Shown: positions 7,862 through 17,697 of the stretch, piece by piece
How positions within the stretch are numbered: position 1 is the first letter of the stretch
Layout: the number at the start of each line of letters is the position of its first letter
From: Brachybacterium fresconis
Lineage (GTDB): Bacteria > Actinomycetota > Actinomycetes > Actinomycetales > Dermabacteraceae
Length of the DNA: 64,000 nucleotides
Assembly (NCBI RefSeq): GCF_017876515.1
Contig: NZ_JAGIOC010000001.1
Span: 310,001 to 374,000, forward strand
Reading direction: 5' to 3'
Translations under genes and position numbers: made by a program
The notes under the pieces: generated by a model
Database searches by the model: none
Seen by the model: the letters and a program-made list of their open reading frames with translations, nothing else
What the model was told of the DNA's origin: nothing

Positions 7862-10060
7862 TCAGTGGCGAGCCCGGACGGCGGCGACGGTCGCTTCCGG
7901 ACGCAGGTCGAGGCGTCGCAGGAGCTGGGCGTTCAGGGCGACGACGATGGTGGACAGGGACATGAGGATCGCGCCGACGGACATCGGCAGCACGAATCCG
8001 ATGGGGGCGAGGATTCCGGCCGCGAGTGGCACGGACAGCAGGTTGTAGCCGGCTGCCCACCAGAGGTTCTGCTTCATCTTGCGGTAGGCGGCTCGGGAGA
8101 GTTCGATGACCGAGAGTACCGAGCGTGGATCGGAGCTGGCGAGCACGACCCCGGCGGAGGCGATCGCGACGTCGGTGCCGGCACCGATGGCGATGCCGAC
8201 ATCTGCCTGAGCGAGTGCAGGGGCGTCGTTGACGCCGTCGCCGACCATCGCGACCTTCTTGCCCTCCTTCTGGAGCTGGACGACCTTCGAGGACTTGTCC
8301 TCGGGGCGCACCCCAGCGAAAACCCTGTCGATTCCGAGCTCCTTGCCGACACTGTTCGCGACCGCCTCGGCGTCGCCGGTGATCATGACGACCTCGACGT
8401 CCAAACTGTGCAGAGCATCGATGGCGTCGCGAGATTCGGGGCGCACCTCATCGGTGAGCTTGAGACCGCCGATCACCTCGCCGTCGCGGAGGACGTGGAG
8501 GATGATCGCGCCCTCCTGGCGCCAGGCCTCAGCCTCGTCGACTTCGCTCACTCCGGTTTCCTCGAGCAAGCGGGGACCGCCCACGCGGATCTCGTGCCCA
8601 TCCACCTGGGCACTCACGCCCAGCGCCGGGGTGGAGCTGACGTCAGAGCCCGCAGGAATCTGTGCTCCCTCGGCCTGAGCCTTGGCGACGATGGCGCGGG
8701 CGAGCGGGTGCTCGCTCTCCGCTTCGGCGGCAGCTGCCAGGGCCAGCACCTCGGTCTCGTCCGCACCGCGGGTGATGATCTCGGCGAGGGCGGGCTCGCC
8801 CTTGGTGAGGGTGCCGGTCTTGTCGAACAGGACGGCGTCGACGGTGCGCATTGCTTCCAGGGCCAGACGGTCCTTCACCAGAACACCGCCGCGGGCGGCC
8901 CGCTCGGTGGCGATGGAGACGACCAGCGGGATCGCGAGCCCCAGCGCGTGAGGGCAGGCGATGACCAGGACGGTCACTGTGCGAACAACGGCATCATCGG
9001 GCATGCCGAGCAGTGACCAGGTGATCGCGGTGATCACGGCGGCGCCGAGAGCGAACCAGAACAGCCACGCCGCAGCGGTATCTGCGATGCGCTGTGCGCG
9101 GGACGAGGAGTTCTGTGCTTCGGTCACCAGGCGCTGTATACCGGCGAGGGCGGTGTCGTCGCCCGTGGCGGTGACCTCGATGCGGAGGCTGGAGTCGGTG
9201 GCGACGGTGCCTGCCACGACGGAGTCTCCGGTGGAGCGCGTCACGGGGCGGGACTCGCCGGTGACCATGGACTCGTCCACGTCGGCGCGGCCTTCGCGGA
9301 TCGTGCCGTCGGCCGGGACGCTCGCCCCGGGGCGGACGAGGACGAGGTCGCCTCGCTGCAGCTCGGTGGGCGAGATGCTCACGAGCTCGTCGCCTTCGAT
9401 GCGTTCTGCCATGTCCGGGAGCAGGGCGGCCAGGGAGTCGAGTGCGGAGGTGGTCTGGGCGAGGGAACGCATCTCGACCCAGTGGCCCAGCAGCATGATC
9501 ACGATCAGCAGGGCGAGCTCCCACCAGAACTCGAGCTGGTGGTCGAGGAGGCCGAGGGTCGCACCCCAGGAGGCGATGAACGCGACCGTGATCGCGAGCC
9601 CGATCAGGAGCATCATCCCGGGCTGACGGGAACGGACCTCGGAGACGGCACCGGTGAGGAACGGGCGGCCACCCCAGACGTACATGACTGTGCCGAGGGC
9701 CGGGGCGATCCCCATCGCGCCGGGGACATCGGGAATGCTGTACCCGAGCAGCATCGCGAACATCGGCGAGAACACGACAACTGGGACCGCGATGATCAGG
9801 TTGATCCAGAACAACCGCCGGAACTGCCCGACGTGGTCCCCGTGACCGGCGTGACCCCCGTGCCCTGAATGACCCTCGTGTTCCAAGTGGTCCTCGTGGT
9901 CTCCGTGAGTTCCGTGGTCGTGATGCGCGTCGGGTGCGTCGTGCTCAGCAATACCGGTGTGGGCGCCATGAGGCGTGGGGGAAGGATGAGAGTGCTGCAT
10001 GCCGGGTTCTCCGTGGTCGTGACGGTGTGGGTGGTTGCCAGCGTTCATGCACCCGACCAT
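7862..10060 (-). CDS. copB: CopB-type copper P1B-ATPase with His-rich N-terminus
   Basis: 732-aa P-type ATPase. The first about 80 residues hold about 20 His in DH/GH repeats and no HMA Cys motif. Then come eight membrane segments, the actuator SMVTGESRPV, the membrane metal motif CPH in VLVIACPHALGLAIP, phosphorylation site DKTGTLTKGE, hinge [14 protein letters not shown], and a C-terminal pair of helices. CPH rather than CPC places it in the P1B-3 (CopB) group, which exports Cu(II)/Cu(I) or silver. ATG 10060 abuts the CsoR operator; ATG 10048 four codons later is an alternative and would leave a short leader. csoR follows 26 bp downstream. Confidence 0.93.
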   Translation of the reverse strand: MVGCMNAGNHPHRHDHGEPGMQHSHPSPTPHGAHTGIAEHDAPDAHHDHGTHGDHEDHLEHEGHSGHGGHAGHGDHVGQFRRLFWINLIIAVPVVVFSPMFAMLLGYSIPDVPGAMGIAPALGTVMYVWGGRPFLTGAVSEVRSRQPGMMLLIGLAITVAFIASWGATLGLLDHQLEFWWELALLIVIMLLGHWVEMRSLAQTTSALDSLAALLPDMAERIEGDELVSISPTELQRGDLVLVRPGASVPADGTIREGRADVDESMVTGESRPVTRSTGDSVVAGTVATDSSLRIEVTATGDDTALAGIQRLVTEAQNSSSRAQRIADTAAAWLFWFALGAAVITAITWSLLGMPDDAVVRTVTVLVIACPHALGLAIPLVVSIATERAARGGVLVKDRLALEAMRTVDAVLFDKTGTLTKGEPALAEIITRGADETEVLALAAAAEAESEHPLARAIVAKAQAEGAQIPAGSDVSSTPALGVSAQVDGHEIRVGGPRLLEETGVSEVDEAEAWRQEGAIILHVLRDGEVIGGLKLTDEVRPESRDAIDALHSLDVEVVMITGDAEAVANSVGKELGIDRVFAGVRPEDKSSKVVQLQKEGKKVAMVGDGVNDAPALAQADVGIAIGAGTDVAIASAGVVLASSDPRSVLSVIELSRAAYRKMKQNLWWAAGYNLLSVPLAAGILAPIGFVLPMSVGAILMSLSTIVVALNAQLLRRLDLRPEATVAAVRARH

Positions 10061-10061
10061 A

Positions 10062-10076
10062 TACCCCTAGGGGGTA
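10062..10076 (-). promoter_or_regulatory. CsoR operator upstream of copB
   Basis: The palindrome TACCCCTAGGGGGTA matches the TACCC-N5-GGGTA CsoR core. It sits directly at the copB start, and the stop codon of the upstream oxidoreductase (TAG, 10067-10069 on the minus strand) lies inside it, so the operator doubles as the 3' end of the previous gene. Confidence 0.8.
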
Positions 10077-11259
10077 TGTGTCGAGGGGTTGGATTCCGCT
10101 GTCAGCATCGGCGTGATCGAGGTGTGGAGGCGCGGCACGAGAGCCATCACGTCGGGGCCGGCGTCCAAGCCGCTGACTCCGACGAGCCGGCCCGCTCGGT
10201 CGTGGGTGAGGACGAGGGGGCTGGTAGAGAAGGCGCGCGTAGTCCCGAATCGGCCTGTGTGTCCAGCAGCGATGTAGAGGTGCTGGTGGATCTGTGCGCT
10301 GTAGAGGGCGCGGGGTCGGTAGGGCCCGGGGGTGTCCGCGAGCCCGAGCGAGGCCAGGACGCTGCGCGCGGCGTGCGCGCCCTGTGCCTCGGCGTCGCTC
10401 CAATGATCGATGCGCCAGATCGTGCCGTCAGACTCGTGGACCGCGACGCCTCCTGCGGCGTAGACGTTCTCGTGGTCACGGCTGCGCAGCCGAATCGACA
10501 GCGATCGCTCCACCCCAGGGGGAGGGGGAGAGTGGGCGCGTTCCAAGGGCGGTGATGGCCAGGTCCGCGGCAATGTCACGGCCGTCGGTGAACTCGGCGT
10601 GCAGCTCGCTCTCGACGAGCTCAAGGCGCGTCAGCGCGTGACCGAAGTGCGTGTCGACAGTGACCTGATGTGCCTGGGAAAGTTGTCCTGCGACCTGGGA
10701 GCCGAAGGCGGTGGCCCCTGGGATGGGCGAAGAGGCAGCGAGCGTGACCCTGCATCCAGCGTCGCGGAGGATTCCCGCGGTCTCGGCTCCGATGAACCCT
10801 GCGCCGTAGATCAGGACCCGCGGGGAGGGCGTGCGGTCAAGGACGCCGCGCACACGGAGCGCATCGTCCAGGGAGTGCAGATGCGTCACCCGTCCGCTCT
10901 CCAGGGCGGCAGGGCTGGCAATACTCGGAGGCAGGGCGCGTGGCGCGCTTCCCGTAGCGGCGATCAGTGCGTCATAGTCCACGCGGGCTCCAGTGCGCAG
11001 GTGAACGGTCTGCTCTTGGGGGTCCACCGCCTGGACGCGATCCCGGACTGGTGGAGCGGGCAGTGCTGGCAGATGTGCGTGATGGGGTTCGAGGAGGCCG
11101 GTGGCGACAGCCTTGTTGATCAGAGTGCGGTTATACGGGGTGGTTTCCGTATCGATGATCGCGGTTGTGGTGATCTCTTCGTGCTGGGCGAGTTCCCGGA
11201 TGGAGGCCGACCCCGCAGCTCCTGCACCGATGACGAGAACGTGTGTCGTGTCGGGCATT
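10067..11259 (-). pseudogene. NAD(P)/FAD-dependent oxidoreductase, frameshifted
   Basis: Starts at ATG 11259 (GGAG upstream) with FAD-binding VLVIGAGAAGSASIRELA, then YNRTLINKAVATG, an internal ATGSAPRAL motif and the second Rossmann signature LIYGAGFIGAETAGIL: a ferredoxin/rubredoxin-reductase-like flavoprotein. The N-terminal frame stops near 10476, but its continuation RLRSRDHENVYAAGGVAVHE is open in the neighbouring frame to 10067. Adding one base near 10495-10505 would restore about 397 aa. This is either a true frameshift or a sequencing error. It lies between the YHS gene and copB; a role in copper or thiol redox is inferred only from position. Confidence 0.8.
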
Positions 11260-11280
11260 GCCGAGCTCCGATCTATATGG

Positions 11281-11317
11281 GGGAGGGGGCGCACTGCCTG
11301 ACAGTGCGCCCCCTCCC
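11281..11317 (-). terminator. Terminator after the YHS gene
   Basis: A perfect 15-bp GC-rich stem (gggagggggcgcact at 11281-11295 against 11303-11317) with a 7-nt loop, placed 16 bp past the YHS-domain gene stop and 22 bp before the oxidoreductase start. Confidence 0.7.
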
Positions 11318-11332
11318 GCTGAGCGGTGGTCC

Positions 11333-11596
11333 TCAGGCGGCGACGTACTTCTGTGGGTCGGCGTCGAAAAGGGGGCCGCAGCCGGCGCAGCACAGCCAGT
11401 AGCGGGTGCCTTCGTAGTCACGGAACAAGCCCGCGGCCTCGGCGGCGCTCTTGACGACGGGCCTGCCCTCCATCACCGGGCAGGTGGCCATGTCGTCCTC
11501 CGCGGGGCCCATGGGGTTCGGGCGCCCCTCGGACTCCACGGGGGAGTGGGAGGTGTGGCCGCAGCAGCTGGAGTTCTGGTCGGTGGTGTCGTTCAT
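11333..11596 (-). CDS. YHS-domain metal-binding protein
   Basis: 87 aa. A Cys/His-rich leader (QNSSCCGHTSH) precedes a YHS/TRASH-type domain: MATCPVMEGRPVVKSAAEAA, a middle RDYEGTRYW and LCCAGCGPLFDADPQKY. The CPVM, Cys-Cys and CxxCG-like residues are the usual soft-metal ligands. Such proteins accompany copper ATPases and probably carry or sense Cu(I) in the cytosol. It lies 36 bp downstream of copA on the same strand and is likely in the copZ operon, which ends at the terminator 11281-11317. Confidence 0.8.
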   Translation of the reverse strand: MNDTTDQNSSCCGHTSHSPVESEGRPNPMGPAEDDMATCPVMEGRPVVKSAAEAAGLFRDYEGTRYWLCCAGCGPLFDADPQKYVAA

Positions 11597-11632
11597 GGGG
11601 TTCCTTCCATAGGGGTTTCGTGCGGGGAGGGG

Positions 11633-13906
11633 TCAGTTCTTCGCGATGGAGGTGAAGCCGCGCAGGCGCAGGCTGTTGCCCACGACGAAGACGCTGGAGA
11701 AGGCCATCGCGGCGCCGGCGAGCATGGGGTTGAGCATGCCGAGCGCGGCGACGGGGATCGCGGCCGTGTTGTAGGCGAAGGCCCAGAACAGGTTGGTTTT
11801 GATGGTCGAGAGCGTCTTGCGGGACAGGCGGATGGCATCGACGGCGCTGCGGAGGTCGCCGCGCACCAGGGTGATGTCGCTGGCCTCGATCGCGACGTCG
11901 GTGCCGGTGCCCATCGCCAGTCCCAGGTCGGCCTGGGCGAGGGCGGGGGCGTCGTTGACGCCGTCGCCCACCATTGCGACGGTCCGGCCCTCGCGCTGGA
12001 GGCGGGAGACCACATCGACCTTCTCCGACGGCAGGACTTCGGCGATGACCTCGTCGATGCCGACCTCGGCGGCGATCTGGCGGGCCACGGCCTCGTTGTC
12101 GCCGGTCAGCAGGACCGGGGTCAGCCCCAGCGCCTTCATCTCGGCGACGGCCTCAGCGCTGGTGGGCTTGACCGTGTCGGCGACCACCAGGATTCCCCGG
12201 GCGATTCCGTCCCAGCCGATGGCGACGACGGTCTTGCCCTGTTCCTCGGCCTCCGCCTTGGCCGCGGCGACCGCGGGGCTCAGGGCCATCTGCGTCTCGG
12301 CGAGGAGGCTCTCGCGGCCGACGACGACGGTGCGCCCGTCGACGGTGCCGCGTACACCCTTGCCCTCGACGTTGGTGAAGTCCGAGAGTGTCGGGAGTTC
12401 GCCGACCTCCTGCGTGGCGCCCTTGGCGATCGCTTGGGCGATCGGGTGCTCGGAGGAGTCCTCGACGGCGCCGGCCAGTCGCAGCAGCTCGGCGCGATCG
12501 GTGCCTTCATCGGTGACGACATCGGTGAGGGTCATCTTGCCGGTGGTGACGGTGCCGGTCTTGTCCAGCACCACGGTGTCGACCTTGCGGGTGGACTCGA
12601 GCACCTCGGGGCCCTTGATGAGCACCCCCATCTGAGCTCCGCGGCCGGTGCCCACCAGCAGGGCGGTCGGAGTCGCCAGACCAAGCGCGCAGGGGCAGGC
12701 GATCACGAGCACGGCGACGGCGGCGGTGAAGGCCGCGGTGACGGGGAACCCGGCGCCGAGCCACGCGCCGAGGGTCAGCGCGGCGACCAGGATGACGATC
12801 GGCACGAAGATCCCGGAGATGCGGTCGGCCAGGCGTTGGACCTCGGCCTTGCCGGTCTGGGCGTCCTCGACGAGCTTGGCCATCTGGGCCAGCTGGGTGT
12901 CGGAGCCGATGCGGGTTGCGCGGACCACGAGGCGTCCGCCGGCGTTGACGGTGGCGCCGGTGACGGCGTCCCCCTCACTCACCTCGACGGGGACCGACTC
13001 GCCGGTGAGCATGGAGGCGTCGACCGCGGAGGTGCCGGAGACGACGGTGCCGTCGGTGGCGATCTTCTCGCCGGGGCGGACGATGAAATCGTCACCCTCT
13101 ACGAGATCGTCGATGGCGATCTTCTGCTCCTGGCCTCCGCGCAGCACGGAGACTTCTTTCGCGCCGAGCTCGAGCAGGGCGCGCAGTGCGGCGCCGGCCT
13201 GGCGCTTGGAGCGCTTCTCGAAGTAGCGGCCGGCCAGGATGAACATCGTGACGCCCGCACCGACCTCGAGGTAGATGTTCGCTGCCCCGTCGGAGGGCGC
13301 GATCGTCAGCTCGAAGGGGTGAGTCATGCCTGGGGTGCCGGCGGTTCCGAAGAACAGTGCGTACAGGGACCACAGCAGGGCAGCGGAGGTGCCCATCGAG
13401 ATGAGCGTGTCCATCGTGGCTGCGCCGTGCTTGAGGTTCGTCCAGGCTGCCTTGTGGAACGGCCAGGCGCCCCACACGATGACCGGGGCCGCGAGCGCGA
13501 GCGAGAGCCACTGCCAGTAGGGGAACTGAATGGCGGGGATCATCGCCATCGCGATGACCGGGACGGTCAGCACGACCGCACCGATCAGCCGGGGGCGCAG
13601 GGAGGTCAGCTCCGGGTCGGAGCTCTCCTGATCGTCCCCAGGCGTATTCGCTGAGTCTTTGCGGGTGGCGGGCTTGGGTAGCGCGGCGGTGTATCCGGTC
13701 TTTTCGACTTCACTGACGAGCAGTTGCGGATCGTAGCCCTCCGGGACGGTCACCTTGGCTTTCTCGGTGGCGTAGTTGACGGTCGCGGTGATGCCGTCGA
13801 GCTTATTGAGTTTCCGCTCGATCCGGTTCGCGCAGGATGCGCACGTCATGCCGCCGATTTCCAGCTCGATGCCGGCCTCGGCGATGAGCGGTGTTTCGGG
13901 GTTCAC
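11633..13906 (-). CDS. copA: CopA-type Cu(I) P1B-ATPase
   Basis: 757 aa. One N-terminal HMA domain ([17 protein letters not shown], residues about 17-33), eight membrane segments, actuator [15 protein letters not shown] metal motif in [46 protein letters not shown], and the C-terminal helices with [14 protein letters not shown] and NSLRLR. This is the complete P1B-1 Cu(I) exporter set. GTG start at 13906 behind GGAAAGGA. It lies in the operon copZ - secreted protein - copA - YHS and is presumably controlled by the CsoR boxes at 15138-15187. Confidence 0.95.
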   Translation of the reverse strand: MNPETPLIAEAGIELEIGGMTCASCANRIERKLNKLDGITATVNYATEKAKVTVPEGYDPQLLVSEVEKTGYTAALPKPATRKDSANTPGDDQESSDPELTSLRPRLIGAVVLTVPVIAMAMIPAIQFPYWQWLSLALAAPVIVWGAWPFHKAAWTNLKHGAATMDTLISMGTSAALLWSLYALFFGTAGTPGMTHPFELTIAPSDGAANIYLEVGAGVTMFILAGRYFEKRSKRQAGAALRALLELGAKEVSVLRGGQEQKIAIDDLVEGDDFIVRPGEKIATDGTVVSGTSAVDASMLTGESVPVEVSEGDAVTGATVNAGGRLVVRATRIGSDTQLAQMAKLVEDAQTGKAEVQRLADRISGIFVPIVILVAALTLGAWLGAGFPVTAAFTAAVAVLVIACPCALGLATPTALLVGTGRGAQMGVLIKGPEVLESTRKVDTVVLDKTGTVTTGKMTLTDVVTDEGTDRAELLRLAGAVEDSSEHPIAQAIAKGATQEVGELPTLSDFTNVEGKGVRGTVDGRTVVVGRESLLAETQMALSPAVAAAKAEAEEQGKTVVAIGWDGIARGILVVADTVKPTSAEAVAEMKALGLTPVLLTGDNEAVARQIAAEVGIDEVIAEVLPSEKVDVVSRLQREGRTVAMVGDGVNDAPALAQADLGLAMGTGTDVAIEASDITLVRGDLRSAVDAIRLSRKTLSTIKTNLFWAFAYNTAAIPVAALGMLNPMLAGAAMAFSSVFVVGNSLRLRGFTSIAKN

Positions 13907-13954
13907 TGCAGGTCCTTTCCGATCTGTTGCGACGGTTGATCCGGCTCCATGGGG

Positions 13955-14905
13955 TCAGTGACCATCCGGGTGCGCATCGGCGCTCTCGTTCTCGGTGCCC
14001 TGCTCCGCTTGCACGACGAACTGCGCGGTGTGCACCTCGCCATCGATCTGGAAGTCCAGGTAGAGGTAGTAGCGGCCGGCCGTGGGGGCATCCGCCATGA
14101 AGGAGATCTCCGGGCCGGAGGTCTCCCCGGGTACCGGGTCCTCGCCCTCGGCGTGGACGTGGAGGTACTCCATATCGCCCTCGCGCAGGGCGACGAGATG
14201 GCCGAAGGCGCCGAGGTAGGGCTCCAAGGTGGTTACCGGAGCGCCGTCCTGGGTGACGCTCAGTGTGAGGTCGTTGGAGGTCCCGGCAGTCAGGTCCCCG
14301 TCCAGAGTCACTTCGAACCCGTCGACCTCGTCCTTCGCGGAGAGGGGACGGTCGGTGACCGGCGTGAGTTCGCTGGCAACGTCAACGGTTCGCGACAGCG
14401 TCAGGGTGTCCTCACCGTCGCCGGTGGGGGCGAAGTCGGCATAGATCTTGTACGTACCGGCTTCCTCCCACTGCCAGGGCAGGGACCAGCTCCCGGTGGA
14501 CGGGTCCAGCTCCGGGTGTACATGGCGGTATTGGGTGCCGTCGGTGCGGACCACGATCAGGTGCATCTCCTTCTCGTGTGCCTCCTGATACTCCGTGAGG
14601 GGGCTCCCGTCGGGGCCGGTGATCGTGTAGACGAGCTCTCCGGACTCCGCCGCGGACTGCGGAGCGGAGACCTCAGACAGCACATAGCCCTGCGAGGACA
14701 TCGATACTCCCTTCTGCGGTGCGGTCTCGGGCTGCGCATCCGCGCCTCCACCGTGGTCGGGATCGTCGTGCGAGGTGTCGGCTGCCTGCGCCGACCATCT
14801 CTCGACGACCCGGTCCGGGACGACGGCGCCGGCTGCGACGAATGCGCCGCCGAAGGTCACTGCGAGAGCAGCGCCGTAGGCGATCAGTCGTCCCGCGGCA
14901 TTCAT
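13955..14905 (-). CDS. Exported copper-cluster protein (FixH/DUF-like two-domain)
   Basis: 316 aa. An N-terminal membrane anchor or signal (LIAYGAALAVTFGGAFVAAG), an acidic His-containing linker, then two beta-rich domains: one with HLIVVRTDGTQYRHVHPELD and GTYKIYADFAPTG, the second with YLGAFGHLVALREGDMEYLHVH and YYLYLDFQIDGEVHTAQF. The HVHPELD/YLHVH histidines look like a metal site. Such proteins sit beside copZ/copA in many actinobacterial copper operons, probably as extracytoplasmic copper binders. It overlaps copZ by 4 bp (ATGA), showing translational coupling. Confidence 0.75.
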   Translation of the reverse strand: MNAAGRLIAYGAALAVTFGGAFVAAGAVVPDRVVERWSAQAADTSHDDPDHGGGADAQPETAPQKGVSMSSQGYVLSEVSAPQSAAESGELVYTITGPDGSPLTEYQEAHEKEMHLIVVRTDGTQYRHVHPELDPSTGSWSLPWQWEEAGTYKIYADFAPTGDGEDTLTLSRTVDVASELTPVTDRPLSAKDEVDGFEVTLDGDLTAGTSNDLTLSVTQDGAPVTTLEPYLGAFGHLVALREGDMEYLHVHAEGEDPVPGETSGPEISFMADAPTAGRYYLYLDFQIDGEVHTAQFVVQAEQGTENESADAHPDGH

Positions 14906-15114
14906 CGGGTCTTGACCGCCGAGTAGCCGGCCTCCTCGACCGCGGTGAGGACCTGTGCGTCGTCGAGGGGCTCCTCGGAGGTGACGACGAGGCGACCCGT
15001 CTGGGCGCTGACCTGAATGTCAGTCACCCCGGAGAGCTCGTCGACCTCCTCGCGGACGGACATCTCGCAGTGCCCACAGGTCATTCCGGTCACCTGGTAC
15101 TCGTTCGTCGTCAT
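14902..15114 (-). CDS. copZ: Copper chaperone CopZ (HMA domain)
   Basis: 70-aa single HMA domain with the Cu(I) motif GMTCGHCEMSVREEVDEL at residues 9-26 and the fold ending VLTAVEEAGYSAVKTR. It delivers Cu(I) to CopA and CsoR. It is the first gene of the operon, directly behind the CsoR box at 15138-15152. A broken second copy of its 3' half survives at 28139-28264. Confidence 0.93.
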   Translation of the reverse strand: MTTNEYQVTGMTCGHCEMSVREEVDELSGVTDIQVSAQTGRLVVTSEEPLDDAQVLTAVEEAGYSAVKTR

Positions 15115-15137
15115 GGTCGTGCTCCTCTCAGTTTATA

Positions 15138-15187
15138 TACCCCCACGGGGTATCGTTCCAGGATTGAGGCTATACCCCCTCCCGGTA
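15138..15187 (-). promoter_or_regulatory. CsoR operator(s) upstream of copZ
   Basis: The first site, TACCCCCACGGGGTA at 15138-15152, is a clean TACCC-N5-GGGTA palindrome 23 bp before copZ. A second, imperfect one, TACCCCCTCCCGGTA at 15173-15187, lies 20 bp further upstream. The two sites suggest tight CsoR control of the copZ-copA operon. Confidence 0.8.
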
Positions 15188-15238
15188 CCACGCAAGCCCC
15201 GTGGCTACGAGTGCCGGGCATCGGCTCGCCGGCTCCAC

Positions 15239-16804
15239 TCACCGCACGGATTCCTCGGAGGACCTCGATTCGGAAGCGGACTCGCCGGTGGGTCGGATAT
15301 GGCGCAACCGCGTAGCGGCAATGAGTGCGGCGAGAGCGGCGATGACGGCGGAGGCCATGCCGGCGGTGTTCAGCCCGCTGGTGAACGCCTGTTGCGCCGC
15401 GGTGGTCAGAGCTGCGCCGACCGTGTCGGGCAGCTGTTCCGCGGTGGCGAGGGCTCCGTCGATGCCGGTCTCCGCGGCGGCTGCTGCTTCTGTTGGCATG
15501 CCGTCGGGCATGGTGTCGGTGATCTGGCCGCGGTAGGTGGCGATGCCAATGCTGCCGATGACCGCCACCCCGAGGGAGATGCCCAAGTCGTTCACGGTGG
15601 TCGCCAAGCCGGAGGCGCCGCCGGCCTTCTCCGGCGGGACCGAGCTGACGACCAGTTCCGTCGTCAGCGCCATCGAGGGCGCAACCCCCGGGTACGTGAT
15701 CACGAAGCTCGCGATCACGAGTGCGAGACCGGTACCGGCATCGAGCTGGGTGAACAGTGCGTAGCCGACGACCTGCGTGAGCAGGCCGAGCGCGATCACG
15801 TTGCCAGGACGGAATTTCCGGGCCAGCATCGGGGAGAGGGTGGAGACGACGATGAGGACCGCCGCGGCGGGGATGATCGACAGCCCCGCCTGCATCGGTG
15901 AGAGCCCCTGAACCTGTTGCAGGTACTGGGTGAACAGGGAGTACACCCCTCCCAATGCCGCAGCCGACAGGAGGAAAACGGTGAGCGCTCCGCTGACGGT
16001 GCGGTTGGCGAACAGTCGCACATCCAGTAGAGGGTGTGTGGCCCGCAGCTGCCGGATCACGAACCATAGACCGATCAGCGCTCCGGCGACCAGCAGTCCG
16101 ATCGTCGGTCCGACCGGCTCCTGGGTAGCGAAGCGCTTGATGCTGTAGATGATCCCGAGTAGCGAAGTGACGAGAAGTAGTGCGCTGAACAGGTCGATCT
16201 TCGCAGTACGGTCCTTGTGCTCAGGTAGTAGCAGCGGGGCACCGATCGCGACCAGCGCCATCACCGGGACGGCGACCAGGAAGGTCGACTGCCAGCCGAA
16301 CGCCTCGAGCAGGAGCCCGCTGAGCAGGGGGCCGAGCGCGACGCCTGCGGAGATGCCGCCGGCCCACACCCCGACCGCGATGCCGCGGGCCTTCGGGTCG
16401 GCGAACAGTACGAAGATCAGCCCGAGGGTGGAGGGGAGCATCATGGCTCCTCCGAGCCCGAGAACGGCTCGCCAGAGGATCATCAGCTCTGGGCTCGTCG
16501 TCAGCGCCGCGGCGATCGAGACGATCCCGAACACGATGGCGCCAATCACCATGAGCCGGCGCTTGCCGACGCGGTCGCCGAGGACGCCCATCGCGACGAG
16601 GAACCCGGCCATCACGAACCCGTAGATGTCGAGGATCCATAGCAGCTGTGCGCTCGTCGGGCTCAGGTCCGCGGCCATGTTCGGGGCCGCGAGGAACAGG
16701 ATCGTCAACATCATGAACAGCAGCGTTGAGGGGATCACGAGTACCGCAAGACCCCACCACTGCTTCACCCCCGTCTGGGGCACAGGTGCATCTGACTCAG
16801 ACAT
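15239..16804 (-). CDS. MFS efflux pump, DHA2 (QacA/SmvA) type
   Basis: About 521 aa from ATG 16804 (GAGGT 8 bp upstream). Fourteen hydrophobic segments, as in the DHA2 family. Motif A is GVLGDRVGKRRLMVIGA after TM2, the TM1 motif region is LAAPNMAADLSPTSAQLLWI, and motif C-like GVALGPLLSGLLL lies in TM5. Close in pattern to SmvA/QacA pumps, which extrude quaternary ammonium compounds and dyes by proton antiport. The divergent TetR gene at 16972 shares the 167-bp control region and almost certainly represses it. Confidence 0.9.
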   Translation of the reverse strand: MSESDAPVPQTGVKQWWGLAVLVIPSTLLFMMLTILFLAAPNMAADLSPTSAQLLWILDIYGFVMAGFLVAMGVLGDRVGKRRLMVIGAIVFGIVSIAAALTTSPELMILWRAVLGLGGAMMLPSTLGLIFVLFADPKARGIAVGVWAGGISAGVALGPLLSGLLLEAFGWQSTFLVAVPVMALVAIGAPLLLPEHKDRTAKIDLFSALLLVTSLLGIIYSIKRFATQEPVGPTIGLLVAGALIGLWFVIRQLRATHPLLDVRLFANRTVSGALTVFLLSAAALGGVYSLFTQYLQQVQGLSPMQAGLSIIPAAAVLIVVSTLSPMLARKFRPGNVIALGLLTQVVGYALFTQLDAGTGLALVIASFVITYPGVAPSMALTTELVVSSVPPEKAGGASGLATTVNDLGISLGVAVIGSIGIATYRGQITDTMPDGMPTEAAAAAETGIDGALATAEQLPDTVGAALTTAAQQAFTSGLNTAGMASAVIAALAALIAATRLRHIRPTGESASESRSSEESVR

Positions 16805-16913
16805 GACGCACCTCGTTCGTCTCATGCTTCTTCGTTCTCATGGCCTCTGGCCCTTCCGTCCTTGACTGCGTTCCCGTGGGAGGGGCCCCACAACACCGAA
16901 CTCAGACATCGGT

Positions 16914-16955
16914 GTACGGGTTACAACGGATAGAGTAACCCATACATTCCCGTAC
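16914..16955. promoter_or_regulatory. Probable TetR operator between MFS pump and regulator
   Basis: Two overlapping inverted repeats: GTACGGG (16914-16920) with CCCGTAC (16949-16955), and GGGTTAC (16918-16924) with GTAACCC (16935-16941). They lie in the divergent promoter region, 17-58 bp before the tetR start, as expected for autoregulated TetR/pump pairs. Confidence 0.65.
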
Positions 16956-16971
16956 GAGTTAGAGGTGGAAG

Positions 16972-17598
16972 ATGCCGAACGTCAAGGGCACGACCGCAGC
17001 AGGTGAACGCGGCAAGAGCGGTCTGGGGGTCAATCAGCGTGCCGACGCACAGCGCAACCGGGCGAAGATCCTCGCCGCCGCGCCGGTCGCGCTGCGCAAG
17101 AACCCGGACGCTTCCGTCGCCGACATCGCCGCCGAAGCCGGCGTGGGCCGCATGACCCTGTACGGGCACTTCGCCAACCGTGCGGCACTGATCGATGCGA
17201 CCCTCGCGGACAGCCTCGAGCAGGCCGAGGACGTCCTCGGGAACGTGCCCCTCGACGGGGACCCAGTGGCAGCGCTCGAAGCCCTCATCACGTCGAGCTG
17301 GTCTCTCCTGGAACGCGTCCGCTCTGTGCTCGTAGTGGCACAGCGCGAACTGCCGTCAGCGCGCATCCGTGAGATGCATGAGGTGGCCGAGGGGCGCATG
17401 CAGGGTCTCTTCGAACGCGGACAGCGTGAAGGGGTGTTCCGCGCAGAGCTTCCGGTCAGCTGGCTGCTCGCCGTCACCCATTTGGCCATGAACGCTGCCG
17501 CCGAAGAGGTGACCGCCGGCCGAATCGAGCTCAAGGACGCCGCCGACCTCATCATCGGAACCCTGCTCCCAGCCTTCACCGTTCCCGAGATGCGCTGA
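16972..17598 (+). CDS. TetR-family repressor of the MFS pump
   Basis: 208 aa. The N-terminal TetR HTH spans about residues 25-70 (NRAKILAAAPVALRKNPDAS, then VADIAAEAGVGRMTLYGHFA), followed by an all-helical ligand domain. Start ATG 16972 behind GAGGTGGAA. Divergent from the DHA2 pump. Its 3' quarter has a degenerate relative at 28290-28433, beside the copZ fossil. Confidence 0.88.
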   Translation: MPNVKGTTAAGERGKSGLGVNQRADAQRNRAKILAAAPVALRKNPDASVADIAAEAGVGRMTLYGHFANRAALIDATLADSLEQAEDVLGNVPLDGDPVAALEALITSSWSLLERVRSVLVVAQRELPSARIREMHEVAEGRMQGLFERGQREGVFRAELPVSWLLAVTHLAMNAAAEEVTAGRIELKDAADLIIGTLLPAFTVPEMR

Positions 17599-17673
17599 AG
17601 GCCATACGAGTGCAGCAGGAGGCTCTCGCTCCCGCTGCCCCATTAGTGCCCGCTTTCGTCTCCCTCGACGTCA

Positions 17674-17697
17674 GGGGCGTGACCGTACGTCGTCAGG
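17674..17697. repeat. 24-bp scrap shared with the 3' end of the multicopper-oxidase gene
   Basis: 17674-17697 matches 28443-28466 at 22 of 24 bases; the latter spans the stop codon of the multicopper oxidase. In both places it follows tetR (here intact, there a fossil), which suggests that an oxidase gene once followed this tetR too. Confidence 0.5.

Noticed and set aside
11243-13654. 803-codon plus-strand frame opposite copA
   Set aside because: It is antisense to copA, whose domains and motifs are complete on the minus strand; the frame is open because of high GC and third-position bias.
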